From Streptomyces sp. SW4 (lineage in GTDB: Bacteria > Actinomycetota > Actinomycetes > Streptomycetales > Streptomycetaceae): a stretch of 64,000 bases of DNA. Of this stretch, positions 18,918 to 28,332 are shown piece after piece. Under the pieces are notes generated by a model, which was not told the DNA's origin, did not search any database, and saw only the letters and a list, made by a program, of their open reading frames with translations. The stretch spans positions 310,001 through 374,000 of the forward strand of contig QKWM01000004.1 in NCBI GenBank assembly GCA_003248315.1, written 5' to 3'. Every line of letters begins with the position of its first letter. Positions within the stretch are counted from its first letter, which is position 1. Position numbers and translations under genes: made by a program.

Positions 18918-19985
18918 CTCATCCGCCGCCCCTCCACCGTCTCCCCTTGGCCATCGCCACTGTCGGCGTGGCCCTGGCCGCGACCGCCTGCACCAGTGGC
19001 AGCGACAGCCCCAGGTCAAGAACCCCGCCCCGGCCGCCAGCGCCGACAAGCAGCGGGAGCTTCCGCCCGCGCTGACCAAGCAGCAGGCCCTCACCGAGAT
19101 CGACCGGTACTCGACGGTCAACAACAGAGCCAATACCGACCGCGACCGCGACCTGCTCGACACCATCGAGGACGGCCCGCTGTACGCCATGTCGGTCTCC
19201 GAGTACAAGGAGACCGAGGGCCTGACCAAGGCCGAGCGCACGGCGTACAAGCCATGGGCGTACGACACGCAGAACTCCCAGCTGTACATTCCGCGGATCG
19301 CCCCCGGCCAGCCGCGCTGGTTCGCCGCCGCGCTCTCCGGCACCAAGGGCAAGGCCCCCAACCGGCTCGCCGTCTTCGCCGAACAGCCGCGGCACAAGCG
19401 ATGGGAGATGGTTTCCGTCGCCGACCTCTACGGCACGGACCTGCCCACGGTCGCCCTGGACGCCGACGGATACGCCACCGCCGTCGCGGCCAACGGCAGC
19501 AAGGACCTGGCCGCGGGAGACGACCTGCTGCGCAGCGGCATCCTGGACAACTTCGCCACCGGCGGCCAGAACGCGGGAAGAAGATCTTCACCGAGAGCAA
19601 GGCGCGCAACCAGCAGATCAAGGTCCACGACGAGACCGGCAAGCAGTACGGCAGCCAGGGCACCAGCACGTTCGCCGGTGCTGTCAACCGCTACCGTGAC
19701 GCCTACGCGCTCAAGACCACCGACGGTGGTGCGCTGGTCTTCTTCTCCCACACCCACACTCAGACCGACACGGTCGCCCACTCCGGGCTCCAGCTCAATC
19801 CCGGCAAGGACGACCGGGCCTGGCTGCACGACATCCCGCGCCGTTCCATCCAGTACACGTTCGTCTGCAACGACGCCGCCACCGTCCCCGCGAAGGCCGC
19901 CCCCTCCACGCTCCTGGCCTACACCTGCGCCCGCACCGACGCCTCCGGCCCGCCCGTGAACTCCGCGTCCCTGCCCCGCGCATAG
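18918..19985 (+). CDS. Secreted lipoprotein, frameshifted
   Basis: Joining frames near 18,945 and 19,010 gives a signal peptide with a lipobox (LAATAC), so the mature protein starts at Cys and is membrane-anchored. The large domain includes ALTEIDRYSTVNNRANTDRD and later FSHTHTQTDTVAHSGLQL. Another break lies near 19,578. The fold resembles hypothetical streptomycete lipoproteins next to conjugation genes. Function unknown. Palindrome copy 3 suggests shared control with the SH3 protein, another cell-surface product. Confidence 0.6.
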   Translation, partial: LIRRPSTVSPWPSPLSAWPWPRPPAPVAATAPGQEPRPGRQRRQAAGASARADQAAGPHRDRPVLDGQQQSQYRPRPRPARHHRGRPAVRHVGLRVQGDRGPDQGRAHGVQAMGVRHAELPAVHSADRPRPAALVRRRALRHQGQGPQPARRLRRTAAAQAMGDGFRRRPLRHGPAHGRPGRRRIRHRRRGQRQQGPGRGRRPAAQRHPGQLRHRRPERGKKIFTESKARNQQIKVHDETGKQYGSQGTSTFAGAVNRYRDAYALKTTDGGALVFFSHTHTQTDTVAHSGLQLNPGKDDRAWLHDIPRRSIQYTFVCNDAATVPAKAAPSTLLAYTCARTDASGPPVNSASLPRA

Positions 19986-20021
19986 CGCGACCCTCGACCG
20001 CAACCGCACCTGGAACAGACC

Positions 20022-20563
20022 TTGTCCCACCCCGACTTCGAGCTGTACGACAACGTCGGCCGCGACGCCGACCAGATCGCCGCCGCCCGCTACGGCATCG
20101 CCACCGAGCGCGACCTGCTGCGCTGGGCGAGGCGAGATGCCGAACCCTTCCTGGCCGAACACCCTCTGCCGGACACCCCCCTGCCGAGCCCGGACCTCGC
20201 CCCGTATCACGAGGCACTCGCCGCCGCCGAGACACCGGCGCAGGCCAGCGCCGTCACCCAGCACCTCCTGGACGCTGCCGAACCGGTGTTCCAGGCGATC
20301 AGCGACTACCTCCTGTCCGCAGCTCGATGGCGCGGGCAGAACCGCGGCGCGGAGCCACAGTCCCCGCCCAAGATGTTGATGACAGCAGCCAGTCGCAGCC
20401 TTGACGTGCTGGCCCTCGCGCACAGAGCCGACCTGGCCATCCTGCGTGCCGCCTACGACCCAGCGCCGGCACCGAAGGCCCGGGCAGTGCCGCGACCAGC
20501 ACGGTCGGGCTTCCCCCGGCGCCGCCGAACGCCCCTCCTACCGGACCGGCCCCCGGCCGGTAA
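20022..20563 (+). CDS. Helical hypothetical plasmid protein
   Basis: TTG start. About 180 residues, mostly helical: ELYDNVGRDADQIAAARYGI, then LDVLALAHRADLAILRAAYD. A one-base correction near 20,510 gives a Pro-rich tail and a stop at 20,563, just before the next start. Without it the frame runs into the next gene. No domain recognised. Confidence 0.45.
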
Positions 20564-20584
20564 CCAGCGTCCCTCCGAGGCCAC

Positions 20585-21151
20585 TTGTCCACACGCTCTG
20601 TCATCGCACGCCCCGTCGGGACCGGCTTCTGCGGCGTATACGTCCATCACGACGGCCACCCCAGTAGCCGTCTCCCGCTGCTCCTCGCCGCTTACCAGCA
20701 CCGCTTCGCAGGAGACATCGACGCCCTGACCGAGTACCTGATCGACCGGGTACCCCTCGGCTGGTCGTCGCTCGGCGCTGACCTCCTCGCCGGCGTGCCG
20801 GGATCCCTGCGCGCCGAACTTACCTCCCCTCGGACGCTTTCGGGGCGGCAGTACGACGAGGCCCGCGCCCCAGATGCTCCGCCCGTCCGTGTCACGGACG
20901 CGGTCACCGGCGGACTGGACTGGGGCTACGTGCTCCATCCCCACCTGGGCATCGAAGTCATTGCCCTACGCCGGGAAAAGACCGGTCCCGTCGTGCCCTG
21001 GAACACCGACCCGCGCACGCGGTTCAGCGACAACCCGTACCTGTGGCTGCCGGGACACCCGGTGCCGGCCACGCAGCCACCGCGCCCCAAAAGGGCTCCC
21101 GCCGCCCCGAAAACCACCCCGGCAGCCGCCAAGCCCGCTGTCCGTCGCTGA
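20585..21151 (+). CDS. Conserved hypothetical protein of Streptomyces plasmids
   Basis: A 188-residue protein, probably from TTG 20,585. It starts STRSVIARPVGTGFCGVYVH with HDGHPSSRLPLLL. The later part, GLDWGYVLHPHLGIEVIALR, suggests a small alpha/beta domain. The Pro/Ala/Lys-rich tail is typical of this element. No catalytic residues can be named. The gene is intact. Confidence 0.55.
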   Translation: MSTRSVIARPVGTGFCGVYVHHDGHPSSRLPLLLAAYQHRFAGDIDALTEYLIDRVPLGWSSLGADLLAGVPGSLRAELTSPRTLSGRQYDEARAPDAPPVRVTDAVTGGLDWGYVLHPHLGIEVIALRREKTGPVVPWNTDPRTRFSDNPYLWLPGHPVPATQPPRPKRAPAAPKTTPAAAKPAVRR

Positions 21152-21180
21152 CCTCGCATCCCTCGCCACTGGAGAACCTT

Positions 21181-21960
21181 CTGTCCCCGCACCCGCGCCC
21201 CGAGATCACGGTCGTCATCGCCACCCAGCTCCGGCCCGAACGGCTGGGCTACCTCACCGAACTGCACGCCAGCCTGACCCGGCAGACCGTGCCGTGGGAG
21301 GCCGCCCTCGTCCTCGATGGCGTCGACCGAGCCCTCCTGCCCGCGCCGGTCGCCGCCGATCCCCGTGTCCGCGTGGTCGAACTTCCGCGGCCGGTCGGCG
21401 CCGCCGCCGCGCGCAATCTGGGCCTGCGCACCGTCCGCACGCCCTTCGTCTGCTACAGCGACGACGACGATCTGCTCAGTGACGACAGCCTCGCCGTCCG
21501 CCACCGCCGGATCACCGAGACCGGCCTGGGCTGGGTCGCGGGCTGGAGCGCGGACCTGCACCCCGACGGCACCACCACGATCTGGCGCTGCCCCACACCG
21601 CCCGGCGTCCACCAGCCCGGCGACGTGACCGGGTACTGGACCAGCCCCGACGCTCAGATCCCGCTCGGCCAGACCATGCTCCTTGCCCGCACCGACCTCG
21701 TCGTGGCAGCCGGTGGCCACGGTGGGCTGCCCCAAGGCGAGGACTTCGTCATGGTCAACGGCGTCACCAACCTGGCAGCCGGTGAACTATTGCCCAAAAT
21801 TGTCTATTTCTATCGGAAGCACCCGTCCCAGATGACAGCAGGCGGCGCGGCCTTCCTGGAACTAGAGGGTCCTGCGCGGGAGTTCGCTTTCCGCCACGGT
21901 CGTGCGCTGCGCTCCGCTCTGCACCGCTCGCGCGCCAAGGGGCTGGAGCTGGTGGTCTGA
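21181..21960 (+). CDS. GT2-family glycosyltransferase
   Basis: About 259 residues of GT-A fold. The beginning is EITVVIATQLRPERLGYLTE. The nucleotide-sugar/metal site is CYSDDDDLLSDD (DxD type). Later GWSADLHPDGTT and a QGEDFVM element fit the catalytic region of inverting GT2 enzymes. The best reading starts at CTG 21,181 behind GGAGA. A glycosyltransferase inside a run of plasmid genes may modify a surface structure or an element-encoded protein, which is inference. Confidence 0.7.
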   Translation: MSPHPRPEITVVIATQLRPERLGYLTELHASLTRQTVPWEAALVLDGVDRALLPAPVAADPRVRVVELPRPVGAAAARNLGLRTVRTPFVCYSDDDDLLSDDSLAVRHRRITETGLGWVAGWSADLHPDGTTTIWRCPTPPGVHQPGDVTGYWTSPDAQIPLGQTMLLARTDLVVAAGGHGGLPQGEDFVMVNGVTNLAAGELLPKIVYFYRKHPSQMTAGGAAFLELEGPAREFAFRHGRALRSALHRSRAKGLELVV

Positions 21961-22502
21961 CGCCGCCCGGTGTCACCCAGGCGACGTTGGACTACCTCGC
22001 CCGGCGCCTGAACGAGGTTGCCGCGCAGCTGCCTGCCACGCACACGGACGTGGACCCGGTACGGCTCACCGACGACATCGCCGTGCTCAGTCACCACCTC
22101 ACCTACGCCAGCGAGCGCGCGCAGGAACGCTTCGCTGCGCCTGAGACGGTCCACCTCCCCGAGCGTCACGCCCTCATGCGCCTCGCCGAGGCGATGACTG
22201 CGGTCGCCGGCGCGCTGGGCCACCTCACCGAAGCCCTGGACTGTGTGTCCACCGGCTTCTACCGGCAGGCCGTCCCCGGGGTGGAGACCTCGCACCTGCG
22301 TCACGACCCCAAGTCGCTGCGGATCATCGCGGCAGAGAAGTGCAGCGAAGCTCGCGCCCAGCTCACCGGCGCCTCCGCATCGCTCTCTGCCGAGATCAGC
22401 ACCCCGCCACCTCGCTCTCGCCTGGCCGCGCATCCGACTGCACCGCCACCCGCCCGGCGTGCTCCGCTCCCCGCCCCCATGGCGGCGCGGAACCCGCGTT
22501 GA
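21957..22502 (+). CDS. Helical hypothetical protein, CTG start coupled to the GT2 gene
   Basis: The frame opens at CTG 21,957, overlapping the GT2 stop as CTGA. About 181 residues of helices (DYLARRLNEVAAQLPATHTD, EAMTAVAGALGHLTEALDC) and a Pro-rich tail. The plan resembles 35,253-35,642 and 42,085-42,928: an N-terminal helical bundle of plasmid proteins. Function unknown. Confidence 0.5.
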   Translation: MTPPGVTQATLDYLARRLNEVAAQLPATHTDVDPVRLTDDIAVLSHHLTYASERAQERFAAPETVHLPERHALMRLAEAMTAVAGALGHLTEALDCVSTGFYRQAVPGVETSHLRHDPKSLRIIAAEKCSEARAQLTGASASLSAEISTPPPRSRLAAHPTAPPPARRAPLPAPMAARNPR

Positions 22503-22514
22503 CCACCAGGACCC

Positions 22515-23684
22515 ATGCCGCCCACACCCCCCGCTCACATCATCCTCAGCACCAGTCGCACCCACGGGCTCACCGCCATCCCTTACGGCGAGGAGCACCG
22601 CCGAGCGGTCCGCGCCTTGGAGGAAGCCGGATTCCGCCGGATCCCCAGCGGTGCGTTCGCCACTGCCCTGGCCGACGGACCGGCCGCGCGCCAGACGGCC
22701 AGCGCCCTGGTGCACTGCGCCCACGAACACGGCGCGACCATCACCACCAGCCCCCGCCCCTACCTCGCGGACTTCGGCGACGACCTCGCCTCCCGGCTGC
22801 CGGGCGCCTGGAGCGCGCAGCTGGAGCTCTACTACAACCCCCTGCTGCAGGGGGACCTCATCGGCCCGCTGTGGGACAGCGGAGACCTGCTCCAGGCCCT
22901 GATCCACGAACACGTTCCCAGCGCGGTCGTCCTCAGCAACGGGATGGGCACCGAGCTGCTGCTGATCGAACGCCCCGGTCACAGCAGCGGCTACCTCCTG
23001 GGCGCCTTCGCCACCGAGGAGTTCGACGACAACTGGGAGGAACCGAACGCGCCGCGCAGCATCGTGCTGCCCGCCGAACCTGCTCTCGCCGCCCACACCG
23101 TCGCCACCACGTTCCTGCCGGCCTACAGCCGGGCCCTGCACCACCGCCGCCTCGACACGGTCCTGACCGCGCTGGAACGCATCCGGGCCGAGCACGAGAC
23201 CCTGCGGGCCATCAAGGAGTCCGGCCGCTACAGCGACGGTGTGCCGCTCGCCGACGCCCGGATGATTCCCGAGATGGAGGCAACGTTCGCCGACTACGCC
23301 TGGCTCTCCTTCCGTGACGTCCTCGAGCACGCTCCTGCCCTGCTCAGCCGGTGCCGCCCGGCCATGACCCCCTGGGCGCAGGACGCCGCCGCACTGGACC
23401 GCTTGCGCACGGCGCTCGCCGAGAGCCAGGCAGTGAAGGCCGAGGACCAAGAACTCAGGGGCGTCCTGTTCTCCGTCGACGGGTGGAAGCAGGCCCGCAG
23501 CCGCTTCGGTCTCGCCGTCCTGCCCGCGATCGAGACCTGGCTCGCCGAGAGCGAAGCGTTCGAGCGCCAGGCCCATGCCGCTGTCCCCGGCGGACCGGTG
23601 GCGCTGGCGGCACCGACCCCGCGCCTGCTCACCGCCCGCCCGCCACTGCCCGCCGTGCCGCGGTCATCGGCGGCGCACCGCTGA
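22515..23684 (+). CDS. Large plasmid hypothetical protein, paralogue of 24,528
   Basis: An intact 389-residue protein. The first 230 residues match the protein at 24,528-25,583 in order: EAGFRR/LAGFTQ, TSPRPYLADFGDDLA/THPRPYLGDIAEAIA, GTELLLIERP/GTELLLVERP, LPAYSRALH/LPDYERAVH. The C-terminal half is helical. The GTELLLxERP element is also close to RLYVIxRP in the 17,362 family, so all may share one domain. No enzyme motif. Confidence 0.55.
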   Translation: MPPTPPAHIILSTSRTHGLTAIPYGEEHRRAVRALEEAGFRRIPSGAFATALADGPAARQTASALVHCAHEHGATITTSPRPYLADFGDDLASRLPGAWSAQLELYYNPLLQGDLIGPLWDSGDLLQALIHEHVPSAVVLSNGMGTELLLIERPGHSSGYLLGAFATEEFDDNWEEPNAPRSIVLPAEPALAAHTVATTFLPAYSRALHHRRLDTVLTALERIRAEHETLRAIKESGRYSDGVPLADARMIPEMEATFADYAWLSFRDVLEHAPALLSRCRPAMTPWAQDAAALDRLRTALAESQAVKAEDQELRGVLFSVDGWKQARSRFGLAVLPAIETWLAESEAFERQAHAAVPGGPVALAAPTPRLLTARPPLPAVPRSSAAHR

Positions 23685-23706
23685 CCTACGCAGAAAGGAC
23701 CGCCCT

Positions 23707-24153
23707 CTGTCCGACCACTTCCACTTCGCCGTCCACCCCGAGCACGGCTTCGTCGCGGCCCCCACCGCCGCGGTCACCCCGCACCTGGCCGAGTGGCTCC
23801 TCACCCGCGAGCAGTTCGAGCCCGTCCCCGGCCTGCCGGGCCTGTATCGGCTCACCCAGCCGGAACAGGACGGCCAGCGCCGTACGCGGCAGGCCGTCCA
23901 GGATCTGCGCCGCCACGGATTCCAGGTACAGGCTGATTACTCGCTCGATCCCGCGATTACCCCCGCTCCTGCGCCTTCGTACGTGCACAACGGACTGCTG
24001 GAGCGTCGCCGGCGCATCGCCCAGGCTGCCGCATCCACCTCGCCGCAGCGCGCCCCCGCGCTGTCCACCGGGCCGGTGCGGCCCGCGGCGCGACCGGCCG
24101 CGGCCCCCGTCGCCGGACGTGCCCACGGCGCCGGGCCGGGACGGGGCCGGTGA
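23707..24153 (+). CDS. Small hypothetical protein, probable CTG start
   Basis: About 148 residues. The first 80 include FAVHPEHGFVAAPTAAVTPH and QAVQDLRRHGFQV, suggesting a small alpha/beta domain. The rest is a basic Pro/Ala/Arg tail. AAAGGA lies at proper distance from CTG 23,707; no ATG, GTG or TTG in frame fits. Its stop overlaps the next start (GTGA). Confidence 0.45.
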   Translation: MSDHFHFAVHPEHGFVAAPTAAVTPHLAEWLLTREQFEPVPGLPGLYRLTQPEQDGQRRTRQAVQDLRRHGFQVQADYSLDPAITPAPAPSYVHNGLLERRRRIAQAAASTSPQRAPALSTGPVRPAARPAAAPVAGRAHGAGPGRGR

Positions 24154-24506
24154 GCATGAGCACCGAGCCCATCCGCATCGCCCGTAAGCGCGGCGGCGAG
24201 GTCGAAGTCGAGGGCCCGGTGGATGAGTTCGCCGCCCAGATCCTCGACCGTGCGGGGTTCATCTTCCGTCCGACCCTGCGCGGCGTGTGGATCCGGTTGC
24301 ACTTCGACACCGGCCAGGAGAGCGAGAACCAGAAGGCCACCTACGCCGCCCGGATGCTCAGCGCAGCGGGCTACCAGGTCGATCTCGACCCGAACCTGCT
24401 GCCCGCCGCCGGGCATCGTGCCCCCGTGAACTGGTGGCCACCGCGCACCGGGGCCGCGATGCCGCCGCAGCCCGCGCCCAACTCCGCTCAGCGGCACAGA
24501 CGCTGA
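24150..24506 (+). CDS. Small hypothetical protein related to its upstream neighbour
   Basis: About 118 residues starting at GTG 24,150 or ATG 24,156. PVDEFAAQILDRAGF and ATYAARMLSAAGYQVDLD follow the same helix-then-strand plan as the gene before it. The pair may come from an old duplication. Function unknown. Confidence 0.45.
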   Translation: MSMSTEPIRIARKRGGEVEVEGPVDEFAAQILDRAGFIFRPTLRGVWIRLHFDTGQESENQKATYAARMLSAAGYQVDLDPNLLPAAGHRAPVNWWPPRTGAAMPPQPAPNSAQRHRR

Positions 24507-24527
24507 CCTCTCAGGACACACAGGACC

Positions 24528-25583
24528 ATGCCGACCTCATCCGCCCGTATCACGCTGTACCTCAGCGGCGACGAGAAGATCATCGCTCTGCCGAGCGGGA
24601 CCGGCCGCAGGTGGGCCGAGACCGCCCTGGACCTGGCCGGCTTCACCCAGAACCACGACCTGATCCACACCCTTCCCCTGGATGACCAGGCCAGGGCGCG
24701 CCAAGCGCTCACGCATCTCCACCAAGCCGCCCGCGACTGCCAGGTGAGCGTCGCCACCCACCCCCGTCCCTACCTCGGCGACATCGCCGAGGCGATCGCG
24801 GTCGCGCTGCCCGACCACTGGCAAGCAGACGTCCTGGACCTGCGCGAGCCGCAGGACCAGCACTACCTGCGGGACTACTTGTGGGAGACCGGGAGCCTCT
24901 ACACACTTCTGGACACCAAGCCGCTGGGCTTCGCAGCGATCCTCCGCGACGGCGGCGGCACCGAACTGCTGCTGGTCGAACGCCCCTCGGACGGCTCATA
25001 CATGGTCGGCGCCCTGACGCCGAGCCCTGATCACCTCCATGCGACAGCCCCCGCCCCGCGCAGCGTCATCGCCTCCGACGCCCAACTCGCTGCCCGGTTC
25101 ATTCAGTCCCGCCTGCTGCCCGACTACGAGCGGGCCGTGCATCTCTCACGGCTGCACGAAGTGGAGCAGGACCTGCGCTGGGCGCAGGAGGCACACGAGC
25201 CCGGGACGTATCCCACCGTGGAGTCGCAGGCGGCGCTGTACCGGTTCCGCACCCATGCTGCGCAGGGCCGGCGTCGAGAAGGCGCCGAAGTGTTCGAGCG
25301 CCATGTGGCGCCGCACGCGAACACACTGCTGGCCGCCGCCCGCAGCGCCGTGGACGCCATGCCGCCGGCCCGGCACCATGCCGCCTGGCGGGAACTGATC
25401 GACGACATGGCCCACGCCGCCGACCAGATCCGCAGCATCCGGTCCGCGCCCGCCAGCCAGCCCGAGCCCGATGCCTCCCGCGTCCGTCACCTCCAGCTGT
25501 GGCCCTACGTCCTGGCCTGGGCCGAGCGCTCCTTCATCATCAGCGACCTCGCCGGACAGCACCGCCCCGTGGCCCCGCCCTGA
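24528..25583 (+). CDS. Plasmid hypothetical protein, paralogue of 22,515
   Basis: An intact 351-residue protein. The N-terminal 210 residues correspond to the 22,515 protein (see the matched motifs there). The C-terminal 130 residues are helical and different. The stop overlaps a CTG used by the next gene (CTGA). No function can be assigned. Confidence 0.55.
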   Translation: MPTSSARITLYLSGDEKIIALPSGTGRRWAETALDLAGFTQNHDLIHTLPLDDQARARQALTHLHQAARDCQVSVATHPRPYLGDIAEAIAVALPDHWQADVLDLREPQDQHYLRDYLWETGSLYTLLDTKPLGFAAILRDGGGTELLLVERPSDGSYMVGALTPSPDHLHATAPAPRSVIASDAQLAARFIQSRLLPDYERAVHLSRLHEVEQDLRWAQEAHEPGTYPTVESQAALYRFRTHAAQGRRREGAEVFERHVAPHANTLLAAARSAVDAMPPARHHAAWRELIDDMAHAADQIRSIRSAPASQPEPDASRVRHLQLWPYVLAWAERSFIISDLAGQHRPVAPP

Positions 25584-26275
25584 GCGGAGCAGAGCAGCAG
25601 CTGTGGACGGAGCGCGCGCAGGCAGCCTGGCAGCGCGGCGACCTGGACGCGACCGACGTCTGGTACAGCGCCCGCAACGAGCTGAGCACCCTGGCGTATC
25701 TCGTCGAGCAGGACGAGCGGACGGTGGTCGTCCTGGCCGGCGAGATGGGCAGCGAGCAGATGCGGGTGCTCGGCCTTTACGCCACCGTGGCCGAGGCCGA
25801 GCGCGCCGCTCCGCCTCCCGTACCCTCGGGCGTCCTGCACCCGGACTTCGCCCCTTCAAACACCAGCCATCAGCGCTGGGTGTCCCCCGGTCGCGGAGCT
25901 GATCCGGAAGGTCGACGACGCCCGGCACACCGGGGACGTCTACACGGCCCTGCTGGAGGCGGTGGAGGACTCCGGTGTCTCCCGCGGCCTGCTGCCCCGT
26001 ATCAGCGAACTCGTCCACCGGGCAGCGAAGTTCGCCGACGCACTGGAGACGAAGCAAGGCCAGCGCACCGCCGCCCGGCTCACCATCCTCGCCCGGCAAC
26101 TGAGCGTGCTGTCACAGGAGATCGAGTCCGCCGCCGCGGACCTCGGGGTCGGCGTCCTGCCACCGCACCGCACGCCGCACCCGGTCTTCCACATCGCTCC
26201 CACGCCCCGCCCGCGACACCACCACCTGTCGGACCGGCCGCGCCCCTCCCCACCGGCTCCACACGCCACCGCTAG
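25580..26275 (+). CDS. Hypothetical plasmid protein, two frameshifts
   Basis: The start is probably CTG 25,580, overlapping the previous stop. The beginning LSGAEQQLWTERAQAAWQRG is followed by TVVVLAGEMGSEQMRVLGLY, a weaker version of the GTELLLxERP element in its neighbours. After a break near 25,890 the C-terminus is a helical bundle (ELVHRAAKFADALETKQGQR) like that ending 28,604-29,506. A second break near the end gives the stop at 26,275. Confidence 0.45.
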   Translation: MSGAEQQLWTERAQAAWQRGDLDATDVWYSARNELSTLAYLVEQDERTVVVLAGEMGSEQMRVLGLYATVAEAERAAPPPVPSGVLHPDFAPSNTSHQRWVSPGRGADPEGRRRPAHRGRLHGPAGGGGGLRCLPRPAAPYQRTRPPGSEVRRRTGDEARPAHRRPAHHPRPATERAVTGDRVRRRGPRGRRPATAPHAAPGLPHRSHAPPATPPPVGPAAPLPTGSTRHR

Positions 26276-26313
26276 CGCCTCGCACCGGGGCGTCCCGTAT
26301 CAGGAAGAACTCG

Positions 26314-27543
26314 TTGTCCACCACCACCGGCTCCGGCCCGCTGCTGGCGCAGCGCCACGTCGCTCGTCTGCTGCTCGGCACGTTGATCGGGCGTCTACCC
26401 AACGGCATGGCCCCCGTCGCGATCCTCCTGCTCGTCGCCGACCAGGGCGGGGCGCTGAAGACGGGCGGCCTGCTGTGCGCGCTGTACGGACTGGCCTCCG
26501 CCGTCGGGCAGCCGGTCCTGGGCCGGATGGTCGACCGTCGCGGACAGACCCTGGTCACCGCGGCGGCGGTCCTGCTCACCACGGTCTGTCTGCTGGCCCT
26601 GTCCGCGGTCGACGTCGCCGCCCACGTCGGCCTGGCCGCCGGCCTCGTCGCGCTCGCCGGACTGAGCACCCCGCCCCTGGAGGCCGGGCTGCGGGCCTTG
26701 TGGCCCGTGGTCCTGCCCGACGAGGCACGGCGCCGGGCCGCACTCGCGCTCGACACCGGCACCCAAGGGCTGATCTACGTCACCGGGCCCCCGCTGGTCG
26801 CCGTGCTGTCCGCGACGACGGGACCGCGCACCGCGATCCAGGTGACGGCCGCGCTCGGGCTGCTCAGCGCAATCGTGGTACTGAGCGCCGCGCCCTCCCG
26901 CCACTGGCGCCCCGCCCCGCGGCCCAGCCCACCGGGGCACTCGGCCCGCTCGCCCACCCGGGCTTCGGTGGCTGTTCGTCGCGGTGAGCGGCGTCGGCTT
27001 CGCCCTGGGAGCGATGAACGTCTGGGCCGTCGCCCTCGCCGACGACCTCGGGATGGACCTGCTGTCCGGGCTGATCCCGGCCGCGCTGTCCACCGGCAGT
27101 GTCGTCGGCGGCTTCCTGTACGGGCGGCGCACCTGGCCGGGCACGCCCACCGGGCAACTCCTCTCGTCGGCACTGCTGTTCGCCGCCGGGTGGCTCCCGG
27201 TGATAGCGGTCGCCGGCCCCATCTCCGCGGTCACGCTGACCGCCGTGCCGGGTCTGCTGCTCACCGCCGTGATCACCTCCGCCTTTCTGACGGTGGATGC
27301 CCTCGCTCCGGCCGGCACCACGACGGAGGCGTACGCCTGGCTCATCGCCGCGGTCGGCACCGGCCAGGCCGCCGGGACCGCCCTGTCCGGTGCGCTCGCC
27401 GAGCACCCTCCGACCAGCGCGGCCCTTCCCGCTGTCGGCGCGGTGCTCACCTTCACCGTCCTGCTCGCCGCCCGCCGCCACCTCGCCGGCCCCGGCGCAA
27501 CCGCCCGCCGCCGGGGCCGGCACCGCCGCACGCCGCCCGCTGA
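26314..27543 (+). CDS. MFS transporter, frameshifted
   Basis: About 400 residues with 12 likely helices. The motif A loop is GQPVLGRMVDRRGQTLVTAA between helices 2 and 3. A break near 26,965 separates the two six-helix halves. The second half starts WLFVAVSGVGFALGAMNVW. The start is TTG 26,314. As sequenced the frame also runs into the next gene, so another base is probably missing near 27,500. Likely an efflux protein; substrate unknown. It is distinct from the MFS fragment at the window start. Confidence 0.65.
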   Translation: MSTTTGSGPLLAQRHVARLLLGTLIGRLPNGMAPVAILLLVADQGGALKTGGLLCALYGLASAVGQPVLGRMVDRRGQTLVTAAAVLLTTVCLLALSAVDVAAHVGLAAGLVALAGLSTPPLEAGLRALWPVVLPDEARRRAALALDTGTQGLIYVTGPPLVAVLSATTGPRTAIQVTAALGLLSAIVVLSAAPSRHWRPAPRPSPPGHSARSPTRASVAVRRGERRRLRPGSDERLGRRPRRRPRDGPAVRADPGRAVHRQCRRRLPVRAAHLAGHAHRATPLVGTAVRRRVAPGDSGRRPHLRGHADRRAGSAAHRRDHLRLSDGGCPRSGRHHDGGVRLAHRRGRHRPGRRDRPVRCARRAPSDQRGPSRCRRGAHLHRPARRPPPPRRPRRNRPPPGPAPPHAAR

Positions 27544-27571
27544 ACACCGCTACCCGCAAGGAAATTCACCT

Positions 27572-28069
27572 ATGGCTGTCCGCACATCCTTCGAAGTTGC
27601 CCACACCTGTGGACACACCGTGACGCACAATCTGTCCGACCGGCCCGCCGACAAGCGTGCCTCCTTCGCCCGCTGGCTCACCACCAAGGACTGCACCGAC
27701 TGCTGGAAGGCCGTCCGCGACAACGACAGCGCCAGCAAGGAGGAGTGGGTCGCCGCCAAGCGTGCCGCCGAGCAGCAGGCCGCCGCCGACTGGGCCGCCC
27801 AGTTCGAGATGCCGCCGCTCGAAGGCCCCCAGAAGGCCCTGGACTGGGGCGAGCGTTCCCGCCACCAGCTGGTCACCGCCTCCTACACCGCGCTGGTCAC
27901 CGAAGGCACCTGGGACGAGGCGGACTGGGACGCGCTCGAAGAGAAGATCCGCACGATCACCCGGGCCGGGTGGTGGATCGACCAGCGAGACGCCGAAGGC
28001 ACTGATCTTCCCGAGCTTCTCGACGCCGCCACCGAGGCCGACCGCGGCACGGAGAACCCCTTCCGCTAG
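27572..28069 (+). CDS. Small zinc-motif plasmid protein
   Basis: A 165-residue intact protein. HTCGH near residue 12 and CTDCW near residue 43 make a possible zinc-binding site. The rest is acidic and helical with several Trp (WDEADWDALEE, GWWIDQRD). ATG follows AAGGAAA. Similar proteins are common on Streptomyces plasmids; function unknown. Confidence 0.55.
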   Translation: MAVRTSFEVAHTCGHTVTHNLSDRPADKRASFARWLTTKDCTDCWKAVRDNDSASKEEWVAAKRAAEQQAAADWAAQFEMPPLEGPQKALDWGERSRHQLVTASYTALVTEGTWDEADWDALEEKIRTITRAGWWIDQRDAEGTDLPELLDAATEADRGTENPFR

Positions 28070-28106
28070 TACGGCGGGGCGGGTGCGGGATGCCTTATAC
28101 CCGACG

Positions 28107-28131
28107 ATCCCCGGTTAGCGAAACCGGGGAT
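28107..28131 (+). promoter_or_regulatory. Conserved palindrome, copy 4
   Basis: Perfect arms around AGCGA. TATACC lies five bases upstream. A three-gene coupled operon ending in the relaxase-like protein starts 58 bp downstream. Confidence 0.85.
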
Positions 28132-28188
28132 CGTCCGGACCATTGTCCTTCCACCGCCACCCCGTGCCGTTCGTGGAAGGACCCCGTT

Positions 28189-28332
28189 GTGCCCCAAGCC
28201 ACCCGCCCGCCACACGTTCCCACCGACATCCTCACGCCCAACAGGGACATGACCCACGGCCACTTCCGGCCCGGCGACCAGGTCGTCATCCTCAAGGGCG
28301 TGGCCGGCGGGGAGCTGTGGGGGATGCCATGA
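28189..28332 (+). CDS. 47-residue leader protein of the relaxase-like operon
   Basis: GTG 28,189 follows GGAAGG. The product has a strand-rich end (FRPGDQVVILKGVAGGELWG), like a small SH3-like or beta fragment. Its stop overlaps the next ATG (ATGA). It may be a real small protein or a leader peptide. Confidence 0.45.
   Translation: MPQATRPPHVPTDILTPNRDMTHGHFRPGDQVVILKGVAGGELWGMP

Noticed and set aside
21810..23576. 588-codon minus-strand ORF
   Set aside because: Shadow of the GT2 and 22,515 genes, with Gly/Arg/Val-rich text and no domain.
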